A stretch of DNA of 64,000 nt from Ursus arctos (Eukaryota > Chordata > Mammalia > Carnivora > Ursidae). Positions within the stretch are counted from its first letter, which is position 1. Every line of letters starts with the position of its first letter. A model generated the notes under the pieces. That model made no database searches. It had not been told where the DNA came from and saw nothing but the letters and a program-made list of their open reading frames with translations. A program made the translations under genes and the position numbers. Below, piece by piece: positions 23,286 through 36,139 of this stretch. The stretch covers positions 48,094,177 through 48,158,176 of the forward strand of contig NW_026622863.1 in NCBI RefSeq assembly GCF_023065955.2, in the 5' to 3' direction.

Positions 23286-24720
23286 ATTTTTTCTCCCCCA
23301 GAAATCTTTGTTTAAAAAGATCCTTGCCGGCAGATAGTCTCTCCTTTGCTGTCCTGCCCTCGGCTCCCTTGCGGTGGATTCAATACACTTCTCTCTCCTT
23401 TGTTCTGCCTCAGGTGAATTCTTCTACCGTCCAAGCCGCTGGCGCCCACCCGATGGGGTTGCCCCACTTTGGTGGCCCTCACGGGGACCCTCTGCGGCCA
23501 AGGACTGTCCCCTGATTCTCTGGGAATTTCTCGGCACTTCCCCTCGGTGGACTGACTCTAGCTCTCCTTGGGGAGGTGACTCCTCAGTGAGGATCTGAAG
23601 CCCCAGGGGGAACCAGCCAGGTGGCCTGAAAGGGCGAGGGATTGCCCCTTTTACCCTTTGGAGGGATCCTTCCCTCCCTCTCCTGTCTCTTTTTGGCCCT
23701 TCGGCAGCCTAACGCTAGTACCCCTCAGACAACTGAAGGTCTCTGGCCAGGGGCGGCTTCCCAGCGTGGAATAAAGGTCTGAGGCCAAACAGGTCGGCCT
23801 GTCTGAGCCTGTGGGGGTGAAGGATCTCTTTCCTCTCCTCTCCCACTCTGTCCCCCTCAGTCTCCATTTCCAAGGTGGGGCACAGCTGGCAGCGGCAGCT
23901 CATCTGGGGCGACCCTTACACGTCACGGACTCAGATGGGACCCTACCCTGATGCCGGCTGGCTCTCAGCCCCTTGCTCCTCCCCCCTGCCTTTTCCCTTT
24001 GTCCTCATGGGTCCAGCCACCATCTTGATCTACAGACAAAAGACATTCCTCGGTGTCTGAGTGAATCCACCAATTCCATATATGAGATATGAGTCATGGT
24101 TCAACAAGAATTCCAGCCCATACCATCAGACAGTTCCCTCCTCCTAAAGCCCATGGCCCTGGCCACCAACGAATTTCCCTCAAATCACCTATCAGCATGT
24201 TAATCTAATACCACGCACTGGTGTGTCACTGCACAGAACCCCTGCCGGACCCACAAGTCTAGAGACAGACAGCACCCCTGCCCCCACCCCCACCCCCCAC
24301 CCCCGCCTTCAGCAGGAAGCAGCTACTGAAGACGAGACCTCTGCCCTAATGCCAGAGATCTGTCATTGTCCATCTGTCAGCGGGGAATGTAGAGGCCGCT
24401 GTTAGGCAACAGGCTTGAGCACTGGAAATAGGAGTTAAGGCGAAAGGGCCCATGGTGACCCCCTGGCTGAAAGCAAACAGGCCCATTAGGCGGCCCACCT
24501 CGAAAGAGCCATAAGCCCCAGCTGACCAATGGGCTACTTACAACCAGGCACAGGTACCAAAAAAGGAAAATTCCACCTGTTCCCATACCTCCTCACTCCC
24601 CCCCCCACCATTAACTATAGGCCCCCACCACTGCCTCCTGGCGGACAGTCTTTCCTCTGCTGCTCTGCCCGCTACTGCTCCCTTGCAGTGTATCCATTAA
24701 ACTTCTATGAATGAATGAAT
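23285..24720 (+). mobile_element. Deleted endogenous retrovirus, class I-like
   Basis: 23290-23450 matches the R/U5 end of an LTR (GCTCCCTTGCGGTGGATTCA, then CTCTCTCCTTTGTTCTGCCT). 23450-24390 is leader-like, GC-rich, without a usable frame. 24401-24720 is the U3/R part of the same LTR family. Reads as 5' LTR end, leader, large deletion, 3' LTR start. No viral protein is encoded. Confidence 0.6.
24401..24715 (+). mobile_element. LTR (U3-R part)
   Basis: Starts TGTTAGGCAACAGGCTTGAG. Shares GACCAATGGGCTACTTA and CCATTAAACTTCTAT with the minus-strand LTR at 48.5-49.0 kb. Truncated by the GAAT repeat. Confidence 0.75.
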
Positions 24721-24739
24721 GAATGAATGAATGAATGAA
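24707..24739 (+). repeat. (GAAT)n microsatellite
   Basis: Eight units at the broken LTR end, followed by AAAACAAAACAAAAC. Confidence 0.95.
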
Positions 24740-24779
24740 AAAATAAAACAAAACAAAACAGATCCTTGCCTCCCCAACA

Positions 24780-25330
24780 TAGTGCATCACTGATGATTTA
24801 TGCTTCTTGCTTTACTGCTCCCACCGACCACTCCAGCCTCCACTGTGAGAAGACAGCCAGGCTACCCTGCTGAGTCAAGGGAACCTCAGCCAGAGGCACA
24901 GATGCTGGACGCGCCGGTCAGCACTGGAGGCCTGACCCAGAACACACAGCTGCTATAGGCTCTGGAAAATTCCAACCACACAGGCTGGGGGGCCACAGCA
25001 AAGGGCAAAGAGCAGCGTAAGGATGGTAACATAATTTTAAAAGTATAAATATAGTCAGTCAGTGCAGTCCAAAATGTAATAACATCACCAACTAAACCTA
25101 TCCTGGTCCTCTCTGTCCAACCTGCCCCTCCTGCAGTCGGCCGTGTCGCGCCCAACCCAGGGGAAATCCTGCCAGCGCTGCCTTCCAAACAAATCTACTG
25201 GGTATTCATTACTTAAGGGGAAAAGGAAAGGTTCCTCCAGTGGTCACCACCTTAACCAAGGGATCCAAGTTGCCATCACAAATGACGGAACAAACAGACA
25301 TCAGGAGCCCCCTGAGGTGATGTCCTTAGG
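24780..25330. other. Unassigned intronic DNA
   Basis: 25215-25330 (GGTTCCTCCAGTGGTCACCA onward) may belong to the old L1 tail that follows. The rest is unrecognised. Confidence 0.35.
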
Positions 25331-25338
25331 ACACACCT

Positions 25339-25340
<2 letters not shown>

Positions 25341-25377
<37 letters not shown>
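25341..25377 (+). repeat. (GT)n microsatellite
   Basis: 18 uninterrupted GT units. Confidence 0.98.
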
Positions 25378-25378
<1 letters not shown>

Positions 25379-25527
25379 TGTTCTTGCCAAAGATGCTCAG
25401 TGTGAATCAAATCAGAGGAAGCAGTCAGAAAACTCCAGATTGTGAGACACTATGGGACAACTGGCTTGGAGTCTTAAAAATGTCAATGCCATTAAAAAAA
25501 AAAAAACCAAGAACACCAGCATAGAGC

Positions 25528-25715
25528 AGGATCAGCAAACTTCTGTAAAAGGCCATAGAGTCAATATTTTAGATTTGTGGGCCATAAAACCCAACTCTGC
25601 AGCCACATACAATATGCAAACCAATGGGTGTGACTGTGTGTCAATAAAACTTTATTTACAAAGACAGGCAGTGGGAGGGTTTGCTGAACCACTAGGAGAT
25701 TGAAGGGTATTAAAG
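25528..25715 (+). mobile_element. hAT-type DNA transposon remnant
   Basis: ATCAGCAAACTTCTGTAAAA...CAATAAAACTTTATTTACAA is a widespread non-autonomous hAT-like repeat. A reverse copy lies at 57.4-57.6 kb. Confidence 0.7.
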
Positions 25716-26177
25716 AGGCACGATAATCAAATGCAGTGCATGACCCTCGAGCAGACCCTAGATCAAAAATAATAATAAACAGGACATTTTGGAAAAAACT
25801 GGAGAAATCAGAATATGAGCTATATATTAAATATTAGTTATATACTGAATAATATTGGTATCAATATCATTATTTTCAATGTTAAACTCTTCAGATATGA
25901 TATTGGTGCTGTGTTATATATGAGAATGTCTTTGTTCTTAGGAAACACTGGCTAAAATATTTAGGAGTAAAGTGTTATGTCCACAACTTATTTTCCAATT
26001 GTTCGGAAAAAAAAGAGCATGTGTAAACATATATACACGCGTCCATATACGAGAGTGAAGAGAAAACAAATCTGCTGGAAGCTAATAACTGATGAACTAG
26101 GTAATGAAGGGTATATAACTGATGACTATACCAGTCTTCCTTTTATTTTTAATAACTTAAACTTTTATTTTTTAATA

Positions 26178-26376
26178 AGTTTTTTTTCTGAAGAATTTTT
26201 ATTTATTTATTTGACAAAGAGAGAGCACAAGCAGGTGGAGTAGCAGGTAGAGGGAGAGGGAGAAGCAGGCTCCTGGCTGAGCAAGGAGCCAGATGTGGGG
26301 GCTCAATCCTAGGATCCTGGGAACATGACCTGAGCCAAAGGCAGTCGCTTAACCAACCGAGCCACCTAAGTGTCCC
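26178..26376 (-). mobile_element. CAN-type SINE, older
   Basis: Diverged head (GAGCCACCTAAGTGTCCC). Confidence 0.88.
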
Positions 26377-26379
26377 AAA

Positions 26380-26505
26380 CTTTTTTTTTTTTTTTTAAGT
26401 TTATTTACGTATTTTTCAGTAATCTCTGCTCGCAACATGGGGCTCAAACTCATGAGCCCGAGATGAGGCGTCACATACTTTGCAACTGAGCCAGCCAGGT
26501 GCCCC
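26380..26505 (-). mobile_element. CAN-type SINE, short old subtype
   Basis: Abuts the previous copy; 16-T start and GCCAGCCAGGTGCCCC head. Confidence 0.88.
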
Positions 26506-26574
26506 TATACCATTCTCTCTTTCAACTGTTCAGAGGGTCTGAAATTTTAAAATGAAGGCGAAAAAAATGCCTCC

Positions 26575-27235
26575 AGAAACTGACCCCTCCTCCCACTCAC
26601 CTCCCACCTGGAGTACTGTGGTCACCTCCTCCCTGCATCCAACCTCACCCTAGGACTGCCAAAGGGATCCTATCATCATATGGCTCAGACCCTGTCCCTC
26701 CTCTGCTGATACCCTCCAGTGAGTTCCATCCACTCGGGAGTAATGCCAAAGCACTGCAGGGGCCCACAGGCCCTGCACGATCTGCCCCTCTCTCCACCAG
26801 CTTCCTCTCACCTCAGTCTCCACTCAGTCCCTCTGTTCAGCTACATTGGCCTCCTTGCTGTTCTTCAAACCTGCCAGGCAAACTGTCACCTCAGGGCTTT
26901 TGCATGTGAGAGAATGCTCTTTCTCAGATACCTGCACTGCTCGTTCCTTCCTCTCCTCATATCCTCAATGAGGTCTCCCTGACATCCTATCTGAACTTCC
27001 AACCTTCCCCCCAGACAGTCCTCTTTTCGTATCCCTGATGTTTTCTCCAGAGCAAGTACTGCTAGCTAATATAATTCATATTTTATTTATTTTGTTTATT
27101 GGCTGGCTCCCCCACACACACACACCCTGCCCACCCCAAGAATGTAAAATCCCCAAGGACAAGATTTTTGCCTTTTCTTCTTTTCTGTATCCACACCATC
27201 TACCCAACAGCGTATCTTGGTGCCACCCACTGACT
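26575..27235 (+). repeat. L2, long copy
   Basis: Continuous L2-like 3' half: CACCTGGAGTACTGTGGTCA, CACCTCAGGGCTTTTGCATG, then AATGTAAAATCCCCAAGGAC. Confidence 0.75.
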
Positions 27236-27239
27236 TAAC

Positions 27240-27440
27240 ATTTTACATCCATTCACTCCTCAGAACAACATAAGTATTATTTACAGCATAAATGCACATA
27301 GAGCCTATACACAAAATGGGAATGATAACAGTGCCTACCTCATAATTTGTGAGGATTTAATGCTGGAAGGCCTGTGAAGTGCTTAGCATAGGGCTTGGCA
27401 CAAAGCCAAATGCCCACTAAATGTTGCTATTACATAATAC
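27240..27440 (+). repeat. MIR
   Basis: GTGAAGTGCTTAGCATAGGG and GCCCACTAAATGTTGCTATT follow the MIR 3' half. Confidence 0.7.
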
Positions 27441-27589
27441 CCATTGTACAGAAGAGAAAACCGAAGCTCTGAGGGGGTAAGTGACTCGGCCAGGGAGTCG
27501 TAGGGCCCAGATGAGAATCCATGTCAGTCTGACCCAAGAAGCCACTTTCTACGCTACGGCGCTAACACACATCACAGGGTTTAGGGGGA

Positions 27590-27790
27590 AGGCAGTGGCA
27601 GGAACAGAAACTAGCTCTGGGAATCCAGAGTGCAGGACTCGGGTCCTGACTCTGGCATAAACTCCACGTGTGACCTGAGCAATTCACTTCTGGTCTCGAG
27701 GCCTGTTTTCTCTTGTATAAACGGGAAGTCATTTCCCCTCCCTGACGTGAGGACAAAAACAGTGTGAGGGTCAAAGGAGAGAGCGGAGAG
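27590..27790 (+). repeat. MIR
   Basis: CTCGGGTCCTGACTCTGGCA, then CCTGTTTTCTCTTGTATAAA. 27790-28140 holds nothing else recognised. Confidence 0.6.
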
Positions 27791-28244
27791 GAGAGCAGTC
27801 TGGTAACTGGGAAATCCGACATTTCGCCATTCTAAGATCTGCACCTCTGGCAGAGGCCCCACAAAACACCAAAGGACCAAGAATTCTGCAAACTTTCAGC
27901 ACCCAAACTTATAAGGAAAAAAGGTACGCTCCCTTTAACCATTTGGCCTCGGAGCATGCTCCCCGCTCTCCCTCGACATCATCCCTGCTGTCTGGTGAGA
28001 TTCTCCTCACCCTTCGGGTCCCAGCCCAGAGGTCTCCCCTGCCAGGAAGCCCTCCCTGAACGCCATGCCTGGTCAGGTACCTCACCTCCCAGGAGGGGAA
28101 AGAAACTGAACCACGGGGTGGGGTTTTGGAAACCAAACTGTCTAAGGATGGCCGGGCCAACTACCCGGTCAGGTCTCCCCTCGGTCCCGCCCCCAACTCC
28201 TCTCAGTCCAAGGATGTCCCACCCATATCACTCCCTTCCCCCAT

Positions 28245-28930
<686 letters not shown>

Positions 28931-29084
28931 CCCGCCTTGGCTGCTGTCACCGTGTTCCTTCGTGACGTCTTGTACTTAGGTGGCTTCCCCGCTTAAAGGA
29001 GGCTCTTAATTAGTCCTAATTAGGGCTAACGAGTCCCAAATACGCTTTCCCCTCATGTGGAGCTCTCACTGGGAATAAGAAGAA

Positions 29085-29310
29085 ACCGACCATGTAGTGA
29101 TACGGACCTGGGTTGGGATCCCAGGTCTGCCATTTACTTGCTTGTGATGTTAGGCGAGTGACGTAACCTTTCTGGGCATCAGTATTCCCGTCTACAAAAT
29201 GGGAATCATAATACTATTCACCTTGTTGGGTAATTGTAAGGCTTGCATGCGAATCTTGAATATAAAAACAGTGAGTGAACCGTGATCGGTGCTTAGAATG
29301 GTGCCAGTCA
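29085..29310 (+). repeat. MIR
   Basis: Near full-length: CTGGGTTGGGATCCCAGGTC, CTACAAAATGGGAATCATAA, then TGCTTAGAATGGTGCCAGTC. Confidence 0.8.
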
Positions 29311-29990
29311 CAATAAGACCCCGAGAAACAGCCCTTATTGCTCTTCAGGTATGAGCACTGTTATCGTTGACTCCAGCCCGAGGGCGCACTTCATCCCCAG
29401 AAATAGCGAATCCAGCCTTTTCCTGAGTAACTGACCAGCTGAGGCCCAGAGAGTCGGGGCCAGCAGAAGGTCTCTCAGTCCTTAGAAGGTGACAGCCCGG
29501 CGTCTTGGCTGATAAAGCCACACCCGTTCTCAAGCAGCCCCACTTCCTCCACTGGTGGGCGAGGGTCCCCAGGGAGCTGGCTCAAGAAGGAGTTTAAGGA
29601 CATGTCCCAGACTGTCCTCCTTTAGCCAGCAGGGAGCAAAATCATATAAACAAGGTCAGGAAGAGGTTGAGAGAAATTTCTGGATGGCGGAGTCTTGATG
29701 GGTAATTGAGAGCATCTAGGAGAGGGAGAGGGGAGGAGTGGCGTGTAGGAGGAAACCTGTTCAGAAGTCAGAGTCAGAGCCCCAGGGGCTTTCCAGCAGC
29801 GCCCGCACCCTGGGGAAGGGGGGCTCTCCTCAGCTTCCACTCCGACTCCCACTCCTTTGGTGTCCTTTGTCAAATCCCTGACATGGATGGACCTCCGTTT
29901 CTCCATCGGTAATAATGATAACACTGACATGTGTGAACCCAGATATTCTAAATTCCTTAAAATACCAAGACTCCATAAAAACAACCCTTC
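29310..29990. other. OPA3-GPR4 spacer, unassigned
   Basis: 29460-29530 and 29830-29930 contain MIR-like scraps. No gene recognised. Confidence 0.4.
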
Positions 29991-29991
29991 C

Positions 29992-30216
29992 GGGGCGCCT
30001 GGATGGCTCGGTCAGTTAAGAGTCCGACTCTTGATTTCGGCTCTGGTCATGATCTGTCATGAGATCGAGCCCCGCAGGTCAGGTTCCACCCTCAGCCAGG
30101 AGTGTGTTTGGGATTCTCTCTCCTGTCCCTCCTTCCACCCCCACACACTCTCTCTCTCTAATAAATAAATAAAATCTTCTAAAAGCAAACAACAACAAAA
30201 AAAACCCAAACAAAAA
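29992..30216 (+). mobile_element. CAN-type SINE
   Basis: ACAACCCTTCC before (29981-29991) and after (30220-30230). Long mixed A/C tail. Confidence 0.92.
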
Positions 30217-30375
30217 ACCACAACCCTTCCCCAAGATCCCTTCTGGACTGAACGCGTGATAGAGCTTGAGGCCTATTCAAGGTCCATTATCTCCTTGGGA
30301 CCAACCCCCTCCCCGTTTTACAGACTGGCCAACTGAGGCCAGAGGAAGAAAAGCATTTATCCAAAGTTCCAGGTG

Positions 30376-30590
30376 TGGGGGCACCTGGGTGGCTCAGTCG
30401 TTAAGCGTCCACTTTCGGCTCAGGGCATGATACCGGCGTTCTGGGATCGAGTCCCGCATCAGGCTCCTCCGCTGGGAGCCTGCTTCTTCCTCTCCCACTC
30501 CCCCTGCTTGTGTTCCCTCTCTCGCTGGCTGTCTCTCTCCCTAATAAATAAACAAAAAATCTTAAAAAAAAAAAAAAAACAGAAAAAAAC
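30376..30590 (+). mobile_element. CAN-type SINE
   Basis: TSD AAAGTTCCAGG at 30363-30373 and 30591-30601. Confidence 0.94.
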
Positions 30591-30749
30591 AAAGTTCCAG
30601 GCATAATAAGAATGGACTCAAGGCTGGGATTTCTTGAGTCCCAGCCAAGTCTTCTCCTGATTCCTGGGGGTGTTAGTCAGGGGCCCAGGGACCTACTTGG
30701 GGGCTGAGGTCCCCCATGATGGATTTAGGAAACTTCCAAACTGTACGTG

Positions 30750-30845
30750 ACTTTTTATCTGTTTATTTCACTGCTGTTTCCTCAGCTCCTAGAACAGTGC
30801 CTGGCATACAGTAGATGCTCAATAAATATTTATGAGTGAATGGGA
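30750..30845 (+). repeat. L2 3' end
   Basis: AGTGCCTGGCATACAGTAGA, then GCTCAATAAATATTTATGAG. 30845-31470 is otherwise unassigned, with a (T)19 run at 31083-31100. Confidence 0.8.
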
Positions 30846-31679
30846 TTGAGCGTTTGGAGGAGTGGGGTGCAGGCTTTCACCTGACCCTCCGAGGGCACTG
30901 TGTTCCAAAAGGTTCTGGCCCCTTACATCTCCATCCTAGTAGCTTTATGGCTTTGGGGTGGGAAAATTACTAGGCCCCGTAGATCCCAGGCTTCCCTCTT
31001 TTCTCTCTGCACCCAATACCAAAGCCCCAACTTCCTGCACCTCAGTAACCCCCCTCCTGCAAAACCATTTTCCTCATTAAGTTCTTTTTTTTTTTTTTTT
31101 CTCATTCCCCTCCTCCCTCCTCTTCCTTTCTCTGAGAAGGGTTTCCAGAAACCTCTTCTGGGAACTTCTGGGACAAGGGGGGTGTGTATGTGTAAGAGGA
31201 GGACCTTCACATCTCATCGGGAGCTTGGAGCCTATTACACATCCATTGGGAGGAAGGGAGGGAGGTGACCCGTCAGAAAGGGCAAGGCCTGTGCTGGGTG
31301 CTTTCTCCTGCTCTCCAGCCTGGTTATGGAAGGATGCCCATTCCTGGTGATCCCCGAGGGCCAGGAGAGGGAGGATGACCCCGTCAGCCAAGGCAGGCAG
31401 CCTCAGCCACCCTGGGGCATGGGAACAGAGGCAGAGATGGAGAGGGGAGAGGGAGCCCAGGATCACCCCAGCGCTGACTCACCAGCTGTGTGACCCTGGC
31501 CTAGTCATTTGGCCTCTTCGGTGACCGCCCTGGAATACGGCCTGGGATCATTCCCAGAGGTCCTTCCAGTTCAGGCCCCCTGGTCACCCTATTCTCAGGA
31601 TGGGCAAGGGGCTCGTGTTACATAATCCCAAAAGGCCCTGTGCTTCTTCCATCATTTTGAATTATTCCTTCAAAATAAA

Positions 31680-32412
31680 TCCCAAAGCTGACCACTGTTC
31701 CTTGCTCACCCCACCCCCACCACCCCACCCCACCCCCACCCCCGTTCAGCTACCAGGATCTCCCATCTGGACTACTGCAGTCACCTGTCACTGGCCCCCC
31801 GACTGCTGCCCTTCCCATATTCTGTTTCCCACTCAGCAGAGCCTGTTAACATTTAAGTCAAATCCCATCCCTCCTCTGCTAAGAGCCCACTTGTCGTTCT
31901 CCTTTATTTCAGAGTAAAAGGCAAAGTCCTCACCAGGACCTAGTCCCATCAATCATCAACCATCCCTCACCTCCCAGCCTCCCTCTTCTCCAGCTGCCCC
32001 CCTCCCAGCCTCCCTCTGCTCCACCTGCACCCCCCCCCCACTCTCCCTCAAAATTCAGGCACTCTCTTGCTCCAGAGGCTTTGCACTTCTCCAGACAGCC
32101 ACAGGGCTGACCCTTCCATCCCCCCACCCCCTACCAGCTCTTTGTTCCAATGTCACCTTCCAGTGAGCCCTCCCCTGACCTTCTCTAGATCCGAGTCCGT
32201 GTCATTCTCACTCCCCTCAATCGGCTTTATTTTTCCCCAGGACACATCAATTCCAAACATTATATTTATTTTTATTTACTTGTTAACCGTGAGCCCCATG
32301 AGGGTGGGGGCCTGGGCTGTCTTGGTCACCCTTGCGTCCCCAATCCCAGCCAGCACAGGGCTGGGCAGGAAGTGGATATAAATAAATCTCTGTTGAATGA
32401 ATGAATAAATAC
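31680..32412 (+). repeat. L2, long copy
   Basis: From GACTACTGCAGTCACCTGTC to GTTGAATGAATGAATAAAT. It lies at the likely 3' end of GPR4, so a GPR4 poly(A) signal may be L2-derived. Confidence 0.75.
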
Positions 32413-33171
32413 CCTTCTCTTGTCCTGAGCCCCTTCCCAAGCCTGGCCTGCTCACCACTCCTCCAGCCAGTCTGCCCTGATTGCCCTTCACTTGGGTTCT
32501 GAGTCTCCCTCCTCCTCAGTCCTGACTTGGAGAATGCTCTTTATCTAGAAACTCACACTTGCTCTTCGTGCCCTCACTCCCTTAGATGACCAGGAGCTTC
32601 CCAAGGGCGAAAATGACCACTCTACCCCTCGGTGAATTTCTTCTCCCATCTTCCCCTTCAGTCCCCAAATTTTACCTCCTTGTTAGAAATAATTCTTTTT
32701 TTTTCCTCTCTCTCTTTTTGTCATTACCTTCTGGAAACCAAATATTTGACTTAATTTACTTGTCCCCTCCTCCAGGAAGCCCTCCCTGACCCTCAGATTG
32801 GGTCAGAGGCCCACTGGGCGCCCCTGTCTGAGCCCCACCCACTCTGGGTCATCCCTGTCTGGGGACAGGTCTGTCTCCTGCACTGGAGTGGGAGCATGTG
32901 AAGGAGGGCCAGGACTGTCATTCGTCACCGCTGTGTCACTAGCACCACCTGGCACAGCTCTAGGCACAGTTCATCTGAATTGTCAGGGGCTCATGGTGAA
33001 GGAGGAGGAGGATGGACCAGTGACCCGCCAACCTCACTGTTTTCCTATTATCTGCCGCTCTTATAAATATGAACACAGCCTCATTCACATACAGTTTGCA
33101 TACATCAGACCGGGAGGGAAGGGAGGGTGGGATAAGATTCCAGGAGTAAGGGGGTCTGCGCGAGTGGAGGG
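32226..33171 (-). other. GPR4: Probable GPR4 3' UTR
   Basis: Region downstream of the GPR4 stop. Minus-strand AATAAA hexamers occur at 32231-32226 and at 31908-31903, either of which could end the transcript; both lie in or next to L2-derived sequence. The 3' limit is inferred, not demonstrated. Confidence 0.35.
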
Positions 33172-34260
33172 TCACTGTGCCGGAGGCAGCATCTTCAGCT
33201 GCACCTGGTCCGCGTGGGAGGGTGGAGCTGCCGCCCAGCCAGCTGCCATGGCCTTGGCCATGCTGTTCCTCTTGGACGTGAGCGGGGTCTCCAGGGTGAG
33301 CGAGGCGTTGGCCATCTCCTGGGGCTTGTCACTGGCCAGGAAGCGGAGCAGATTGTGCAGGGCCTTGGCCACGTCGCTGCGGGCCCCCTCGTTGACGAGG
33401 CAGTAGAGGATGGGGTCAGCCACGCAGTTGAGGCTGGTGAAGGCCAGCGAGCTGTGGTAGGCCGAGAAGACGCGCTCCTCGAAGCCGCAGTCCCACGGGC
33501 GGCCCAGGTAGACGGCGCTGCGCGAGAGCAGGAGCACGTGGTAGGGCGCGAAGCAGACCAGCACGATGGCGATGAGGCTGAGGGCCAGCCGCTTGATCTT
33601 GGCCTTCTCCTGGCGCTCGGTGGACACGCTGCCCCGCACGGCCCGCAGGATGCCGCGGTAGGACAGCAGCATGAGGGCCCACGGGAAGAGGAAGCCCACG
33701 AAAACCCGGTAGAGGTTCATCCAGGCCACCCAGCCCTCCATGGGGAACTTCTCGAAGCAGAAGGTGTGGTTGTAGCGGTCGCGGAAGAGCTCGTCGTGGA
33801 ACAGGGGCGCCGAGTTGGCCCCCAGCTCCGTGGCCCAGACCACGGAGCTCACGGCCACGGCCGTCTTGACCCGGCGCAGGCGCGCAAACCGCAGCGGGTG
33901 GGCCACCGCCAAGTAGCGGTCCACCGAGATGCAGCACAGGAAGGCGATGCTGATGTAGATGTTGGTATAGAAGATGAACCCGAAGAGCTTGCAGGAGCCG
34001 GGCCCGTGGATCCAGTTGTCGTGGTGCAGGAAGTAGTCGACCCACAGCGGCAGCGTGCAAATGTACAGCAGGTCGGCGATGCTGAGGTTCATCAGGTAAA
34101 CACCCAGCTCGTTGCGCTGCCGCACCTGGCGGTAGGCCGCCCACAGGGCCAGGCAGTTGGTGGGGAGCCCCACGCCGATGACGAAGATGTAGAGGGACGG
34201 CGGGAAGAGGTGGTCCACGCGCGAGTCCACGTGGCAGCCCTCCCACGTGCGGTTGCCCAT
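33172..34260 (-). CDS. GPR4: GPR4, proton-sensing G-protein-coupled receptor
   Basis: Complete single-exon coding sequence of 362 residues plus stop, the same length as human GPR4. It is a plasma-membrane receptor activated by extracellular protons, coupling mainly to Gs/cAMP and expressed strongly in endothelium. Seven hydrophobic segments lie near residues 20-42, 54-76, 91-112, 131-150, 182-203, 225-247 and 267-288. The DRY motif is D114-R115-Y116; TM7 has the DPILY form of NPxxY. C90 and C168 can form the usual disulfide. The proton-sensing residues described for this family are all present: H79, H80, H155, H165, H269 and the acidic D63, E145, D282. N-glycosylation sequons are NRT at residue 3 and NHT at 164. 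I chose the ATG at 34260 ([10 protein letters not shown]); the frame stays open 44 codons further upstream, but that part does not resemble the family. The C-terminal tail (about residues 338-350) is the most divergent part. Confidence 0.98.
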   Translation of the reverse strand: MGNRTWEGCHVDSRVDHLFPPSLYIFVIGVGLPTNCLALWAAYRQVRQRNELGVYLMNLSIADLLYICTLPLWVDYFLHHDNWIHGPGSCKLFGFIFYTNIYISIAFLCCISVDRYLAVAHPLRFARLRRVKTAVAVSSVVWATELGANSAPLFHDELFRDRYNHTFCFEKFPMEGWVAWMNLYRVFVGFLFPWALMLLSYRGILRAVRGSVSTERQEKAKIKRLALSLIAIVLVCFAPYHVLLLSRSAVYLGRPWDCGFEERVFSAYHSSLAFTSLNCVADPILYCLVNEGARSDVAKALHNLLRFLASDKPQEMANASLTLETPLTSKRNSMAKAMAAGWAAAPPSHADQVQLKMLPPAQ

Positions 34261-35464
34261 CCTCGGCATCGGGGCTTCCGAGGCACTTCCCCTGGCCCGC
34301 GGGGGCTGTGGGGCCAAGGGGGGCGGGAGGCCATCGGGCCCCCTGAGCCCCCTCCTTGGAGGCTCAGGGGAACATGGTGGGGGGCAGTCCACGGGGGAGA
34401 GGCGACGGTGACCGTGAATCGTGGGCCAGCCCTGGCGGGGAAGGGTAGAGCTTGAGAGGGAGAAGTTGGAGGAAGGATAGAATTAGGATAGGGGGGAGGC
34501 TCGGGGTGGGGGATGGTGGGATTAAAAAAAAAGAGCCTTGTCAAGGGGGTGTTTCTAGACCCAGTCAGAGGGTAAATGAGGGAGTTTTGGGGTGGCACAA
34601 GAATTGGCTATGGAGGAGATGGAGACATCAGCAGGCAGTGGTAAGAGGGAGGTCTTTGTAGAGGATGTAGAAAGTATGTGTGGCCACGTTGAAGTGATGG
34701 GGGATGGAATGTCCTAGAAGATGCATGAAATGTAGGTGATAGTGTTGAGATAGGACAGACTACAGTTAGGGAGGGTTGAAAACACCAGGCAAGGTCAGGC
34801 GGGGCGCTGGCGCTTCCTAGGACCCCGTAACAAATAAGGAAACAAGCAAGGTAACCGATGAAGAGAAGAAGATTATGGAAAAGGATGTGCCCTCGGCTGG
34901 GAATGTAGGAAGGGTGTTTAAGAAACAGGAAGGAGGTGAGTAAGGGCTATTATGGAGGAGGATTACGGATGGAGTGAGGAATTTGAAGGGGGCAGGGGAA
35001 GGGCTCCGGCTTTGTCCGCTTGGTCCTGGTGGGAGTGAGCAGTTGGGACGAGGTGGCCCCCCTCACAGTTCGCAGCTGACCATACGGTGCCTGTGGGGAG
35101 AGAGGTCTGCGGTGAGGGGAGTCACAGGCACCCCCTTCTCCCCGCACCCGTCGCCACAACCTGAGGGCTGCAGACAGGGGACACCCTGGCGATACCTAAT
35201 TTGAGCCTCATTCTAAGCAACAGATCCCTGTGGGGTCCGGATCTGTTTTCCCTGATAGATGTGAAAGACCCCACTCAGGTTGTAGAACTTCCTTCCAGAT
35301 ACCGTGTAAAGTGCACAAGTATTGTGTCGTGCTTCAGGAAATGCTAACCCCGTCATTTCCCAGATGCAGATGAAGCCCAGAAAGACTGCCCGCTCCAGTC
35401 GAGGATTCACAGCAAGGCCCGGATGGAATGGGGACTACTGACCCAGGACACCCCATTCTTGACA

Positions 35465-35640
35465 ATGATAAAGACAGATAATAACAGCTAAAGTTTATTG
35501 AGTCCTACTACATCGCAGACCCTGTTCTAAGCGCTTTTATGGGTATTAATACATTACATTCTCAAGAACCCTACTGTTATCCTTCCTAGTTGACAAACTG
35601 AGGCACAGAACCGTTCAGAGACCTGTCCAAGGTCCTGATG
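35465..35640 (-). repeat. MIR
   Basis: Reverse MIR: CTAAAGTTTATTGAGTCCTA, then TTGACAAACTGAGGCACAGA. Confidence 0.8.
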
Positions 35641-36091
35641 ATGACAGAGGGACAATCTGGGCTCTCACCCTTTTTCTCCAGCCTGGGCATGTTTCCACCC
35701 AAGAATAACCGGACAGAAAGGGGCCCTGGGCTGGGCAGTGGGGGCTGGGAACCATAGCTGCTCTGGGCTGGAGGGAAGGGAGAGAGGATGGGCTGCTTGA
35801 TGTGATCACATTCGGGCAGCAAGGGGAGCCCGGGCAGCAGGGCTGGCGTCCCTCCCTCAGGGACCGCTTCCCTCATTGCCTCTGCACCCCCCAGCTTCCC
35901 TGAGTGAGAACCTTGGGCCTGTCACCCCCTTGGGAAGACCTGTAAACACAGGGCAAAGGACAGTCATGGACCAGGCCCCCAACCACTGTCAGCCCCAGAG
36001 GGTAGGGGAGCGAAGTCCTGAACCAGAGGCACGTTCGGAAGCTACTCTATCCAGGGCTTTGTGTGGGGTTAGTTTTTTAAGCTCTGAAAGC

Positions 36092-36095
<4 letters not shown>

Positions 36096-36139
<44 letters not shown>
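36096..36139 (+). repeat. (TTA)n microsatellite
   Basis: About 15 TTA units in the GPR4 intron. Confidence 0.98.

Larger units (their letters stand above)
25400..26570 (+). mobile_element. Old LINE-1 3' UTR
   Basis: GAATATGAGCTATATATTAA, GAGAATGTCTTTGTTCTTAG and CAACTTATTTTCCAATTGTT follow a common old L1 3' UTR. Interrupted by a hAT element and two SINEs. Confidence 0.75.

Noticed and set aside
1..28244. OPA3 exon 2 in the left part
   Set aside because: No minus-strand sequence encoding the exon 2 start was found among the repeats.
34261..34392. 44-residue N-terminal extension of GPR4
   Set aside because: The frame is open, but the downstream ATG gives the family's exact length and start.
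33214..34455. 413-codon open frame on the plus strand across GPR4
   Set aside because: It is the antisense of the GC-rich GPR4 coding region, is rich in E/V/G/H/A as expected for a mirror frame, and has no family resemblance.
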